A DNA stretch of 64,000 bases. Origin: Nelumbo lutea (Eukaryota > Streptophyta > Magnoliopsida > Proteales > Nelumbonaceae). Shown piece after piece: positions 32,772-44,582 of the stretch; the stretch's first letter is position 1, and each line of letters begins with the position of its first letter. The notes under the pieces were generated by a model. The model searched no databases. It was not told the DNA's origin and saw only the letters and a program-made list of their open reading frames with translations. The DNA is taken from NCBI GenBank assembly GCA_022828595.1, contig JAKGHH010000004.1, forward strand, positions 56,942,422-57,006,421, given 5' to 3'. The position numbers were made by a program, and so were the translations under genes.

Positions 32772-35700
32772 TCTGGTATAAGTCAGAGTCCCAGACTTTC
32801 CACGTGTTTCTCAAACACTTTTTGTGTGAGTGACTTAGTCAATGGGTCTGTTACATTCTCTGTTGATGCTACCTTCTGAATCAAGACATCCTCTCTACCA
32901 ACAATCTCCCGCAGTACGTGGTACTTTCTCTCGATGTGCTTCGACTTCGAATGGGCTCATGGCTCCTTAGCCTAAGCGATAGCTCCATTGTTGTCATACA
33001 ACAACAGGATGGATGATGTGCTGGATGGAACTACTCCCAATTCATGAATGAACTTTTTCATCCACACGGCTTCTTTGGTAGCTTCACTTGCGGCAATGTA
33101 TTCGGCTTTGGTTGTGAAATCTATCGTGGACTCCTGTTTGCTGCTTTTCCAGCAACAACACACGATCCTATCGTGAAAACATACCCATATGTAGACTTTC
33201 TATCATCTGGATCCAACTGGAAATCGGCATCAGTGTACCCCTGGATCTATAGTGATCTACCATCGAATACCAGACAAAACTCTTTTGTCTTTCGAAGGTA
33301 CTTAAGTATATTTTCACAGTAGTCCAGTGCTCCTACCCTGGGTTGGCCTAGAATCTACTTACCACACTCACTGCCTAAGCAATGTTAGGACGAGTGCACA
33401 ACATGGCATAAATGATGCTCCCTACGGCTGAGGCATAGGGAGTGTCTTTCATGCCCTCAATCTCCTCAGAAGTCTTGGGAGACATCTTCTTGGAGAGAGT
33501 GACTCTATGCCTGAAAGGAACATTTCCCTTCTTGGAGTTCTCCATGCTGTATCTCTTGACAATTTTTCAATGCAAGCAGATTGGGATAATCCTATTATCC
33601 GCTTCGATCTATATCTATAGAGTCGAAGGCCCAGTATATAAGAGGCTTCTCCAAGATCTTTCATGGAGAATTGTTGTGAAAGCCATACTTTCACCGTAGT
33701 CAACATTTCTACATCATTCCCAATGAGTAGAATGTCGTCTACATATAGAAACAAAAACATAACCTTATCCCCACTGGACTTCTTGTAAACATAGGGCTCA
33801 TTTGGATTCTGCTCAAAGTCAAACCTTTTGACAACAGAGTCAAATTGGATGTTCAAACTCCTAGAATCTTGCTTAAGTCCATATATGGATCTATTTAATT
33901 TACATACCATGTGTTCCTAACCCGCAGCTATGAAACCTTACGGTTGCTGCATGTAGATATCTTCATTAAGATCTCCATTCAGGAACGCGGTTTTGACATC
34001 CATTTGCCAAATCTCGTAGTCATGGTATGCTGCTACAGCTAGCAGGATCCGAATGGATTTAAGTATGGCCACGGGCGAAAAGGTTTCCTCATAGTCGATG
34101 CCTTCTTTCTAAGTATACCCTTTCGCCACCAAATGATCTTTAAAGGTCTCAACCTTGCCATCGGAGCCCTTCTTCCTCTTATAGATCCATTTGCAATGGG
34201 TTGCTTTTACCCCGGAGGGCGGATTTACTAGAGTCCAGACTCCATTGGCCTCCATTGAGTCCATCTCGACTCTCATGATCTCCACCCACTTCTGGGAATC
34301 TATGTCCAACATAGCTTCCGTGTAAGTCACGAGATCCTTTTCACTAGTCAAGGCTTCCACCAGGTAACTATCCTGGTCATAACCATAACGGACTGGTGGC
34401 CTGGATACCCGGGTGGATCTTCTAGGTTGGTCACTACCTAGAATCTATGGGACACCTCCCACTACTCCTGAGTTTTCCTCATCAAGAACAACTTCCTGAC
34501 AATGATTGTTCAGGATAAAATCGTCCTCCAAGAAATAGGCATTCTGACTACAGAAAACCTTCTGTTCTCCTGGGTCATAGAATAGGTAGCCCATAGAGCC
34601 CTTGGGGTAGCCTACAAACAGGCAATGACTGGTCTTAGATTCTAATTTGTTCGCATTCGTTCTTTTAACATGCGTTGGACAACCCTAAATCTTCAAGTGT
34701 CTGACACTTGGTTTCTTTCCAGTCCAAAGTTCATATGGAGTATTCGGAACCGATTTGGTTAGAACCCGATTCAGCAAGAAAATCGCAGTCTCTAATGCGT
34801 AACCCCAAAAGGATGTGGGTAACTCTGAGTGTACGATAAGTGACTGGACCATTTCCAATAAGGTCCTATTCCTCCTCTCTGAAACACCATTTAGCTGTGG
34901 TGTAGCAGGAGGAGCCAACTGTGATACTATCCCGTTGACCTTCAAGTAGTCCCTGAATTCGTCAGAGAGATACTCGCCACCTCGATCCGATTGAAGGGTC
35001 TTAATTTATCTCCCTAACTGTTTCTCGACCTCTTGTCTAAACTCCTTGAACTTTTCAAAGGATTCGGACTTGTGTCTCATTAGGTACACGTAACCATACT
35101 GAGAATAATCATCGTTGAATGTAATGCAATACACATGCTGATTACGAGTCCTAGCACTTAGGGGACCACATACATCAGTATGTATTAGGTTAAGCATGCC
35201 TGTACATCTTTCAGACTTACCGTTAAATGGCCGTTTCGTCATCTTACCCCGAAGGCAAGGCTCACAAGTGGGAAGATCTTCTACAGTTAGAAAATCCAAA
35301 GAACCATCCTTTACCAATATTGTGTTATGATCAATACTGATATGGCCAAGTCGGTGATGCCACAGGTACGTGGGATTAACTGTATCACGGATTTTCTTGG
35401 GGATATCAACCGATATAGTTTTGGCTATGTTAGTTTCCTGAGAAGGATGCAGAACATAGAGACAAAATATCCATATTACTAAAGAAGACGTGCGTGGGAT
35501 TAACTGTATCACAGATTCTCTGTATGCGATGAATCTGTTGTTTCTTTTAATAGTAATCGTATTGATAAAGAAGACAGAATATCCATCCACACACAGTTTT
35601 GAAATAGAAATCAAATTTCTTCTCAAATTTTGTACATAAAGGCAATATTTCAGTACAATTGATCATTCTCTAAAAATGAATTCTACGGTTCCTATAGCTG

Positions 35701-36665
35701 TCGCTGCAACACTTGTAGAAGTCCCCAAGTAAAGAGTTACTTCCTCGTCACTCAGCCTTCTGTTTACCTTGAATCCCTGCAGTGAATTACACGCATGAGT
35801 TGAAGCCCCAGAGTCAATACACCAGGATGCAGAAGTTACAAAAAAATTGGTTTCTATGACACAGGATTCGAAATTACCTTTCTTGAATTCTAGGTATTGA
35901 GGACAGTTCCTCTTCGAGTGGCCGGTCTGCTTACAAAAGTGAAAGGCATCTGATGCCTAGTCTTTCCTCTGCTTCTTGGATGTTTGGTGGCCTTCTTCTG
36001 GGGCTTTCTCTTTGCTCTCATTTTCTTTCCCTTCTTACCCCCTTCAACAAGCTTGTCTAGGGCTCATCCTTCTTGATCAGTTCTTCGGCCCTCTTCAACA
36101 TATTGCTGAGTTCCTGAACGCTGACATTCAACTTATTCATATTATAGTTCATAATGAACGGATTGAAGGATGTAGGTAAAGAGTTGAGAATGGCGTCTAT
36201 CTGGGTCGTATGATCCAGCCCGGATCCAAGAGCCTCAAGCTCATTAGTGTAGCTCATCATCTGAAGACAATGGTCATGAACTTGCTGCCCCTTGGACATT
36301 TGCGCGGTTATGAACTGTTTCAAGACCTTCTGTCGAGTAGAATGATTATGCTCTTCGTACATTGTCTTTAGACTGTCCAATATGTCCTTGGCTAGGTCGA
36401 TCTGATTGAACTACCTTTGTATTGGATTGTCTAGGGAGGCAATGATATAGCACCGGACGAGGGAGTCTTTCTCCTCCCATTCTTGATAGTCCATTCTCTG
36501 GGCCTTAGAAGCCCTATCTCCCTGATGTTCCAGGGCAGGATTCTTAGCCACCTTATCTAGTTTCTCAGAGGTCAAGACCTGCATTAGGTTACGGTACCAG
36601 TCGGCATAGTTTGGGCCCTTAACCTTATTGTCGTCCAAAAGCTTTGTAAATTGTCCGTTTGCCAT
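32772..36665 (-). pseudogene. C2 copia gag-pol, heavily decayed
   Basis: From ATG at 36665 the pieces appear in the usual order: gag (36665-36057 with a break near 36400), zinc-knuckle and protease region (about 36030-35700, off-frame), GAG-pre-integrase and integrase core (about 35626-34685), reverse transcriptase (34360-33449, including YVDDILLIGND near 33740) and RNase H (33163-32972, with KAEYIAASEA). At least seven frame breaks or stops separate them. A rearranged patch at about 35460-35530 replaces the [11 protein letters not shown] segment. The RNase H end is better kept than in C1 or C3. It cannot make a complete polyprotein. Confidence 0.85.
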
Positions 36666-37322
36666 TTTCTGATAAAAGAGCAAACATTAGTCCACAACCT
36701 AATTTGATTCATGTTAACTACATAGATATGACTTTTAATCTATGTTCCATTACCATTTATTCATCTATGAGATTTCCCTCCTATCTTAGTGACGGAGACT
36801 ACGAATTGTTTCTAAAAATGTGGGAAATCACATAGGGTGCTTGGAGCCAATTGTTTCAGCTGCATAACCCCACCACCTTTCTGTGAAGGATCATATCCAC
36901 TCGTCGTATGAGCTTTCCCTTTGGCCTCTGTCAAACAAGGTTCATTGCCATTTTAGGTTAAACCTTTCTGTACAATGAATACTCACCCATCATATTCGTA
37001 AACGTCAAGGTACCGTGAGAGTCTCCCATTTTCTAGTGAGCTTCTCTCACATCGGTCTATGACACCCCTATCATCTTAAAAAAAAACTAATATTGATAAA
37101 AACTAAAAGTAATATAAAAATATAAAATACATACATAAGAGTAGTGTTCTGAAAACCAACCTGGATGCCAAACTATTTTTACCTCCAGGTTACGAGTCAC
37201 CAGTTTGACCATTCGGGTCGAATGGGTCAGGTTGTTCCACATTAGCAATACGTTAATTCATACATGTATATATATAATATACATGTATGTGTATATATAT
37301 ATATATGTGTGTGTCTGGTGTG

Positions 37323-37861
37323 CAGTGTTTTAAAAGGCATGGGAGGTGTACACCCTGAGGCGTATGCCAAAGGCGCTGACACCTCTGAGGCATATGCCTC
37401 AGGCTCAAGAGGTGTACGCCTCTTGCGCTTTTTTCATGAGGTGTGCTAGAGGCGTACGCCTCATGCACATCTTATATAAAATGACAAAAAAAAAGAGAAA
37501 AAAAGGAAAGGAAAGGAAAGTGAAAGAAAGGGAAGGGAAAAAAAAAAGAAGAGAAGAAGAAAAGAGAAAAGGAAAGAAAAGAAAAGAAAAGGAAAGGAAA
37601 GGGAAGGGAAGAAAAGATAAGGGGAAAGAAAGTGGTTTGTCCCTTGTCCTTTCGGTTGGGGGGCTTCACCCCCTAGACCCCACCTTTCAATTAATGTTAT
37701 GCATCTTTGTTCTTCTTAATATAAAATATTTTTATTAAAAATAAAGAAAAATGAGATCCCCCCTCCTCTTAAGGAGGCTTACGCCACTTGCATTCTACGC
37801 TATGCCTCATGCCTCTAGGTAGTAGAATGCCTCGTGTCACGCCTTCGCATTTAAAACATTG
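37323..37861. mobile_element. hAT-like MITE with GGCGTAYGCC motifs and a purine tract
   Basis: The left end CAGTGTTTTAAAAGGC and the reverse complement of the right end (CAATGTTTTAAATGCG) form the TIR. Flanks CTGGTGTG (37315-37322) and GTGGTGTG (37862-37869) are an 8-bp target duplication with one mismatch, as for hAT. Subterminal GAGGCGTATGCC, GAGGCATATGCC and GAGGCGTACGCC palindromes recur on both sides. A homopurine tract of about 150 bases lies at 37486-37635. ORFs here are low-complexity artefacts. Confidence 0.7.
37486..37635 (+). repeat. Homopurine tract of about 150 bp
   Basis: GGAAAGGAAAGGAAAG-like sequence with only a few pyrimidines (near 37522 and 37618). Such tracts can form triplex DNA and are prone to slippage. 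Confidence 0.8.
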
Positions 37862-38693
37862 GTGGTGTGTATGTGTGTAGGTAGGTATGTATAAACATAT
37901 ATTTTATTAATAAATAATGTATAATTATGTTCTATATAGGCTGATCAATGATACCCAAAAATTCGAGGCCCGACATGACGTTCGATTTAGTTACCACGGA
38001 TTTGGATGGGATTCGGATGTTGCAATCTATATCTAATTAATAATCATATCAGATTTGGATTTGATCCCATCTAATCCAATTATATTATAATATTTATTGA
38101 TTTTAATATATGAATTTTATATAATTATATTTAAAATTATAAAAAATATATTCTATATAATATATTATATATAATTTTTTTAATTGTTTTGATATTTTAA
38201 AAATTAAATTGGGGTTAGATTAAATCCAAATTTGATCCGAACCCATTAGGACTCAAATTCGAATATGAGGTCTTCAAATCCAATTAAATTTCGGACTAGA
38301 TTCGGATGTGGGTAGTAGTTGGGTTGGATGCAGATTTTGCTAAATCCAATATGAGTCCGATCCAATTACAACCCTAGTTCTATATGTGACATATGTATTA
38401 TTTTATATTTTTTAATTATGTTTTAAATTTTTTATTTGTAAAAAAATATTAAAATTTGCTATTTGAGGCCAAAAAGGGTTTTTTTAGCAAAAACAACCGG
38501 GCAAGGCTTCTATTGCATCTTGGGATGCATAGATATCGAAAAGTTGCCGAAAAGAAAAAAAACTCCTCAATCGGACATTGGAGTGCAAAGTTATGGCCTC
38601 CAAAAGTTTACATACACAGTTAGTGTGCAACCCGTGACCCGACCACTAGGTTGAATGGGTCAATAGTCCAACCATCCAAGTTTGACAACTTTT
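37862..38693. other. Spacer with TCGGATTTGGAT-type repeat
   Basis: About 37945-38375 is an AT-rich stretch with GGATTTGGATGGG at the left and TCCGATCCAATTACAACCCTAG at the right, like another hAT-type MITE but without a checkable target duplication. Near 38620-38690 AACC/GGTT phrases recall the dispersed repeat family. No gene. Confidence 0.4.
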
Positions 38694-40736
38694 TGAAAGA
38701 ATGGTAAGATCCACCATATGGACGTCAAAAAGGTTGCAGAATGGGTGGGCGAATTTCAAAAATTTCTTGCCATTCTTCTAACTGGGAATCACATTCCCTG
38801 AATTATCCATGATTTATCTTGAATCAAAATCGAACCAATTTATAACCAAAAGAGAAAGGAAGGGATATACCTGATCCGGAGAAGTAGTATCTCTCAACGT
38901 TGGTGTTCACGTCCAAAGAAAATCCCAAGAATTGCTCCCACTGTAGATGACACAGTGATAATAGAACAGAACCAGCAGTGTTCGTCCCATGAACCAGGTT
39001 CTTCTGAAGAACTTGATGGAAGTAGATAGCACCACACAAAATCAAGAACTTTTCTTGATCTTCCCTCACAGAGAACTCGAACTGGCAGTAGATGGCGGCA
39101 GCTGCTGGAGGAGAAAGCTAGAGAAGAAGATGGAAAACTACTTTTTCTCTTCTCTAGGGTTTCTGAGATCCTATCTCAAGTTGTAGAGTGTTCTGTGAAT
39201 TCCCTAGGGTTTGAGTTTTCTTAATTCGAATTAGGCTTTCTCTCCTATTTTCTTTATGATTAAGAAACCTCCTAATCCCATTAGGAGTTATCCTAATCCA
39301 AATCTGTATATGGATAAGGAGTCTTCTTAATCCAATCTACAAATTAGATCAACCCACTCCTGATCTTATCAGGAGGTTACCAGATTCAAATCCTATTTGA
39401 GTTTGGTCTCTATGAGTGGATAGAGTTAATACCCAATCCTTTTGGCTTAACCTAATCTCAGATCCGCCATTTTAAGTGACTGATCAAATCAGCCCAGTTC
39501 GAAATGGGCTTTAGGCCCAATATGTATTAAGTGCTCAATAGTCTTCCAAACTGCTGCCTAGTTGGGCTTCTTTGTATGGTGTGGGACCCAAGCATTGATC
39601 TACACATTAGCCACATGGGTTCAACCCAGCCTCTGTTACAAGGCCTAACCGATTTCACTGGAAAGCCAAGTGAACCCCCTGAGCCCATCACATGGACTCT
39701 ATGGGCCCAGCATTTACACTAAGTGGTCCCTGGGTCAAGCCATCTTATAAAAACCTAGGGACTATGGGCATATGCAAGATTAGCCCATCAGGTCTATCCC
39801 TAAATGGCCTTACACTCAACCTCTCAGCCCATAATGATCAAACACTGCCCGACAAGAGAGGTCCTCTCCCTTGGCTGCAAGGAACATTGTTTCATTCTCT
39901 GCTCATATGGATCCTGGGATTTAAAACCATTTGCAAACATTTTGAAACCGTATAATATCTATATATCTTTTATATAAATTTTGCAAAACAAAATTCCAAT
40001 GATTGAAATCAACTGCCGGTAGTTTGGTTTCCATCAGAGAGGGTGCATCCCTGATCATTACCTTTGTCTGACAAAGGGGCTGATCTTGTCACTATGATCA
40101 CCCACTCAGATGAATTCTCAGACTGTCCCAACATACCCAGGTTTTGACCCCCGCTAAGGATCTCACTGATTGGCTTATTAAGGACAACCCAATCCGACAC
40201 TTAGTGCAGTATCATAATCGAGTCTAGGGGTCAAGTGTAACTTTCCAGATGAATTCTCAAACTGTCCCAACATACCCAGGTTTTGACCCCCGCTAAGGAT
40301 CTCACTGATTGGCATATCAAGGACAGCCCAATCCAACACCCAATGCAGTATCATAATCGAGTCTAGGGGTCAGGTGTAACTTTCCAATTTTTCCCATCAA
40401 TCTCCAAGGTCCAGGGTAATACTGGAAATTTGGTCCGGTTCAAAGATTCAAGTAATCCTACACTGCATGTGCCTTGGGTCTCACCCTGGCAAATGAGACA
40501 GGCCACCCCAACATTTGGCAGCACACCAATGTCATCCTTGGCAGGATAAATCTCCCCAGACTTATCCAATGGTTGTGAACATTCTAAACTAACACAAGTC
40601 TCATTAAGTGTCTAGTTTAAGGGTCTTAAACAGAAACATACCACACAACATGAATCAAACATGCATTTATTCATTTACATTAAATGTCAAAAGTACATCA
40701 AAACTGATTGGAGCTAAGGGCATACAAACTTTCTAA
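38694..40736 (-). repeat. 3' LTR of X (type B), with an internal 139-bp tandem duplication
   Basis: It ends (plus-strand left) TGAAAGAATGG and starts on the minus strand as TTAGAAAGTTTGTATGCCC, lacking the initial TG. Segment 40108-40246 is repeated at 40247-40385 (139-base period, AGATGAATTCTCARACTGTC at both starts). Without the duplication the length is about 1.9 kb, normal for the family. Confidence 0.8.
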
Positions 40737-42210
40737 TGTGGGAAATCACATAGATATGGCTTTTAATCTATGTGAAGGATAGGAAATCCATCACATGGAT
40801 GCCCAAAGATTGCGGAATAAGGGGGCGAATTTAAAAAATTTTTCTCTCCCTTCAACTGGGAATCAAATTCCCCATTTAGAAAATCATATTTTCAAGGATC
40901 ATTCTTGAATCATAAACCGAACCAGATCTGAACCAAAAGGAGTAGGGATGGATAATACCTGATACAGAGAAGCAATATCTCCCAATGGAGGTGTTCACGC
41001 ACAAGGAATGATCCAAAATCTGCTCCCACTAAAGATGGCGCAGTGCAGGGTGGAGCAGAATCAACAGTGTTCTTCCAAAAGAACTTGACCCTTTGCAAAA
41101 ATCAACTGGATGACTTGTTAATACAACACCCACCAATCTTTTCTCTAAAAGATTGGTATCAAGATCAAATCTTGATTTCTCCCAAGAACTGGAGATCGAA
41201 CTGCTGTAGACAACGGCAGCAGGAAGGAGGCGGCAAGAGAGTATTTGCAGGGTACAATATTCTCTCTTCTACTAATCCCAGCTCTGAAGACAAGGATCTC
41301 TGGATTGCATTGCATGTCTAAAGGCTGCCGCCCCCTCTTCCTTTTATAGACTTAAAGGGATCAGCTCCTAATCCCATTAGGAGTTGCTAACCCAAATCAT
41401 ATTTGGATTAGAAGTCCCTTTAAGTGATAAGGGATAACCCTTATCTTATCTGCAGATTAGATCAGCCATCTCCTAATCTAATTAGGAGGTTTCCAGATCT
41501 AAATCTCATTTAGATCTTGGACTCTCTAAGTGGATAGGGTCTGGGCCCAATCCTATCAGCTGATCCATCTCAGAATTCGCCCCTTAAGTGACTAATCAAA
41601 TTAGCCCAGTTCAAAATGGGCTTAAGGCCCATTTAAGGTTATGTATTCATTTAGCCTTCCAAATTGCTACCCAGTTGGGCTTCCTTGTATGGTGTGGGAC
41701 CCAAATATTGATCTACACATCAACCACATGGGTTCAGCGCAGCCTTTGTTACGAGGCCTGGCCGAATACACTGTTATGGACAATGCACCCCCTAAAACCC
41801 ATCAGATGGGCTCTATGGGCCCAACACTTACCCTAAGTGGTCCCGGGGCCAAGCCACCTTGTAACACCCAGGGACTGCGGGCAGATGCAAGATTTGCCCA
41901 TCAGGTATTATCCTCAATGGTCTTACACTTAACCTCTCAGCCCATAATGATCATACACTGCCCGACAAGAGAGGACCTCTCCCTCGGCTACAAGGAACAG
42001 TGTTGCACTCTCTGCTTATATGGATCTCGGGAATTAAAACCTTTTCGAAATCATTTCGAAACCATAATATATATACTTTTATATCTCATTTAAATATATT
42101 TTGCAAAAATAAATCTCAACGATTGAAATCGACTGCTGGCAGTCTTGGTTTCCATCAGTGAGAGTGCATCCCTGATCATTACTTTTGTCTGACAAAAGGG
42201 CGGATCCTGT

Positions 42211-44569
42211 TGTTAGACAGTTTTGTATGCCCTTAGCTTCAATCAAAATGATGTACTTTATGAGTTTATTGTAAATGAATAAAAGTGCATATTTGATTCA
42301 TGTTCCCTTGGTATGTTTCTATATAATACCCTTAAACTAGACACTTAATGAGACTCGTGTTAGTTTAGAATGTTCACAGCCAGTGGGTTGGTCTGGGGAG
42401 ACCTATCCTGACAAGGCTGACACTGTGGTGCCACCAAGTCGGTTGGGGTGGCTTGTCTCAGCTACCGGGGTGAGACCCTAGGCATATACAGTGTGGGATT
42501 AATTGAATCTTTGAACTGGACCAGATTTCCAGTATTGCCCTGGACCTTGGAGATTGATGGGCAAAACTGGAAAGTTACACCCGACCCCTAGACTCGATTA
42601 TGATACTGCACTAGGTGTCGGATTAGGCTGTCTTTGATGTACCAATCAGTGAGATCCTTAGTGGGGGTCAAAACCTGGGTATGTTGGGACAGTCTGAGAA
42701 TTCATTTGAGTGGGTGATCATAGTGACAGGATCAGCCCCTTTGTCGGACAAAGGTAATGATCGGGGATGCTCTCACTGATGGAAACCAAGACTGCTGGCA
42801 TCCGATTTTAAACGTTGAAATTTGTTTTGAAAAATATATTTTATATGAGATATAAAAGTATATATATAAATTATGGTTTCGAAATGATTTGCAAAAGGTT
42901 TTAATTCCCGGGATCCGTAGTTGAGAGAGTGCAACACTGTTCCTTGCAGCCGAGGGAGAGGTCCTCTCTTGTCGGGCAGTGTATGATCATTATGGGCTGA
43001 GAGGTTAAGTGTAAGGCTATTGAGGATAATACCTGATGGGCTAATCTTGCATCTGCCCACAGTCCCTGTGTGTTACAAGGTGGCTTGGTCCAGAGACCAC
43101 TTAGGGTAAGTGTTGGGCCCATAGAGCCCATCTGATGGGTTTCAGGGGGTGCACTGTCCATAACAGTGTATTCGGCCAGGCCTTGTAACAAAGGTTGGGC
43201 TGAACCCATGTGGCTGATGTGTAGATCAATGTTTGGGTCCCACGCCATACAAGGAAGCCCAACTGGGCAGCAGTTTGGAAGGCATAATGAATACATAACC
43301 CTAAATGGGCCTTAAGCCCATTTCGAACTGGGCTAATTTGATTAGTCTTTAAGGGGCGAATTCTGAGATAAGATCAGCTGATAGGATTGGGCCCACACCC
43401 TATCCACTCAGAGTCTCCAAGATCTAAATGAGATTTAGATTTGGAAACTTCCTAATTAGATTAGGAACTGGCTGATCTAATCTGCAGATAAGATAAGGAT
43501 TATCCCTTATCTTAAAGGGACTTCTAATCCAGATGTGATTTGGGTTAGAAACTCCTAATGGGATTAGGAGCTGATCCCTTTAAGTCTATAAAAGGAAGAG
43601 GGGGCGGCAGCCTTTAGACATCCAACAACATCTAACAAACTCACCAGCAACAGTCTTGTCTTCAGAGTTGAGATCATAGAAGAGAGAATTCTGCACCCTG
43701 TAAATACTCTCTAGCCGCCTCCTTCCTGTAGCCGCCGCCTATAGCAGTTCGATTTCTATTGCTTGGGAGAAATCAAGATTGGATCTTGATTCCAATCTTT
43801 TGGAGAAAAGATTGGTAGGAGTTGTATTCACAAGCCGTCCAGGTGATTTTTGGGAAGAATCAAGTTCTTAGGAAGGACACTGCTGATTCTGCTCCAGCCT
43901 GTACTGCGCCATCTTCAGTGGGAGCAGATTTTGGATCCTACCTTGGGCGTGAACACCTCCATTGAGAGATATTGTTTCTCTGTATCAGGTATTATCTCTC
44001 TCTCCTCCTTTTGGTACAGATCTGGTTCAGTTTATGGTTCATGAATGATCTTTGAAAATATGATTTTCTAAATAGGGAATTCGATTCCCAGTTGAAGGGA
44101 AAGAAAAATTTTTGAAATTTGCCCCCTTTATTCCGCAATCTTGGGCGTCCATACGATGGATTTCCTATCCCTTCAGTGGTATCACAACATCTTTTGTAGA
44201 AAAGATTGGTAGGAGTTGTATTCACAAGCCGTCCAGGTGATTCTTGGGAAGAATCAAGTTCTTAGGAAGGACTCTGCTGATTCTACTCCAGCCTGCACTA
44301 CGCCATCTTCAGTGGGAGCAGATTTTGGATCCTACCTTGGGCATGAACACCTCCATTGAGAGATATTGTTTCTCTGTATCAGGTATTATCTCTCTGTCCT
44401 CTTTTTGGTACAGATCTGGTTTAGTTTATGGTTCAAGAATGATCTTTGAAAATATGATTTTCTAAATAGGGAATTCGATTCCCAGTTGAAGGGAAAGAAA
44501 AATTTTTGAAATTCGCCCCCTTTATTCCGCAATCTTGGGCGTCCATATGATGGATTTCCTATCCCTTCA
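42211..44569 (+). repeat. 5' LTR of C3 with 394-bp tandem duplication of its end
   Basis: The normal LTR ends at 44175 (CCCTTCA) and is followed by GTGGTATCA, the start of a PBS. After 11 filler bases the last 375 or so LTR bases repeat and end again at 44569 before the complete PBS. Matching points (AAAAGATTGG at 43806 and 44200; LTR ends at 44175 and 44569) give a period of exactly 394. TATA box TATAAAAG at 43587. Confidence 0.88.
43587..43594 (+). promoter_or_regulatory. LTR TATA box of C3 (5' LTR)
   Basis: TATAAAAG after CCCTTTAAGTC, in the same LTR position as in C1; repeated in the 3' LTR at 51124-51131. Confidence 0.6.
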
Positions 44570-44570
44570 G

Positions 44571-44582
44571 TGGTATCAGAGC
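44571..44582 (+). other. Primer binding site of C3
   Basis: TGGTATCAGAGC directly after the second LTR end. An incomplete upstream copy (TGGTATCA, 44177-44184) ends at the duplication joint. Confidence 0.88.

Larger units (their letters stand above)
32161..37078 (-). mobile_element. Ty1/copia element C2, truncated at both ends
   Basis: Same family as C1 in opposite orientation. The first roughly 590 bases of the 3' LTR, the polypurine tract, a decayed gag-pol and about 410 bases of leader remain. Leader similarity stops at ATCATCTTA (37078) and is followed by an A-run. The 5' LTR and PBS are gone, as is the distal 3' LTR beyond 32161. Confidence 0.85.

Noticed and set aside
37346..37738. 130-codon Lys/Arg/Glu-rich ORF and its minus-strand counterpart
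   Set aside because: Its composition comes from the homopurine tract inside a MITE. No domain and no gene context.
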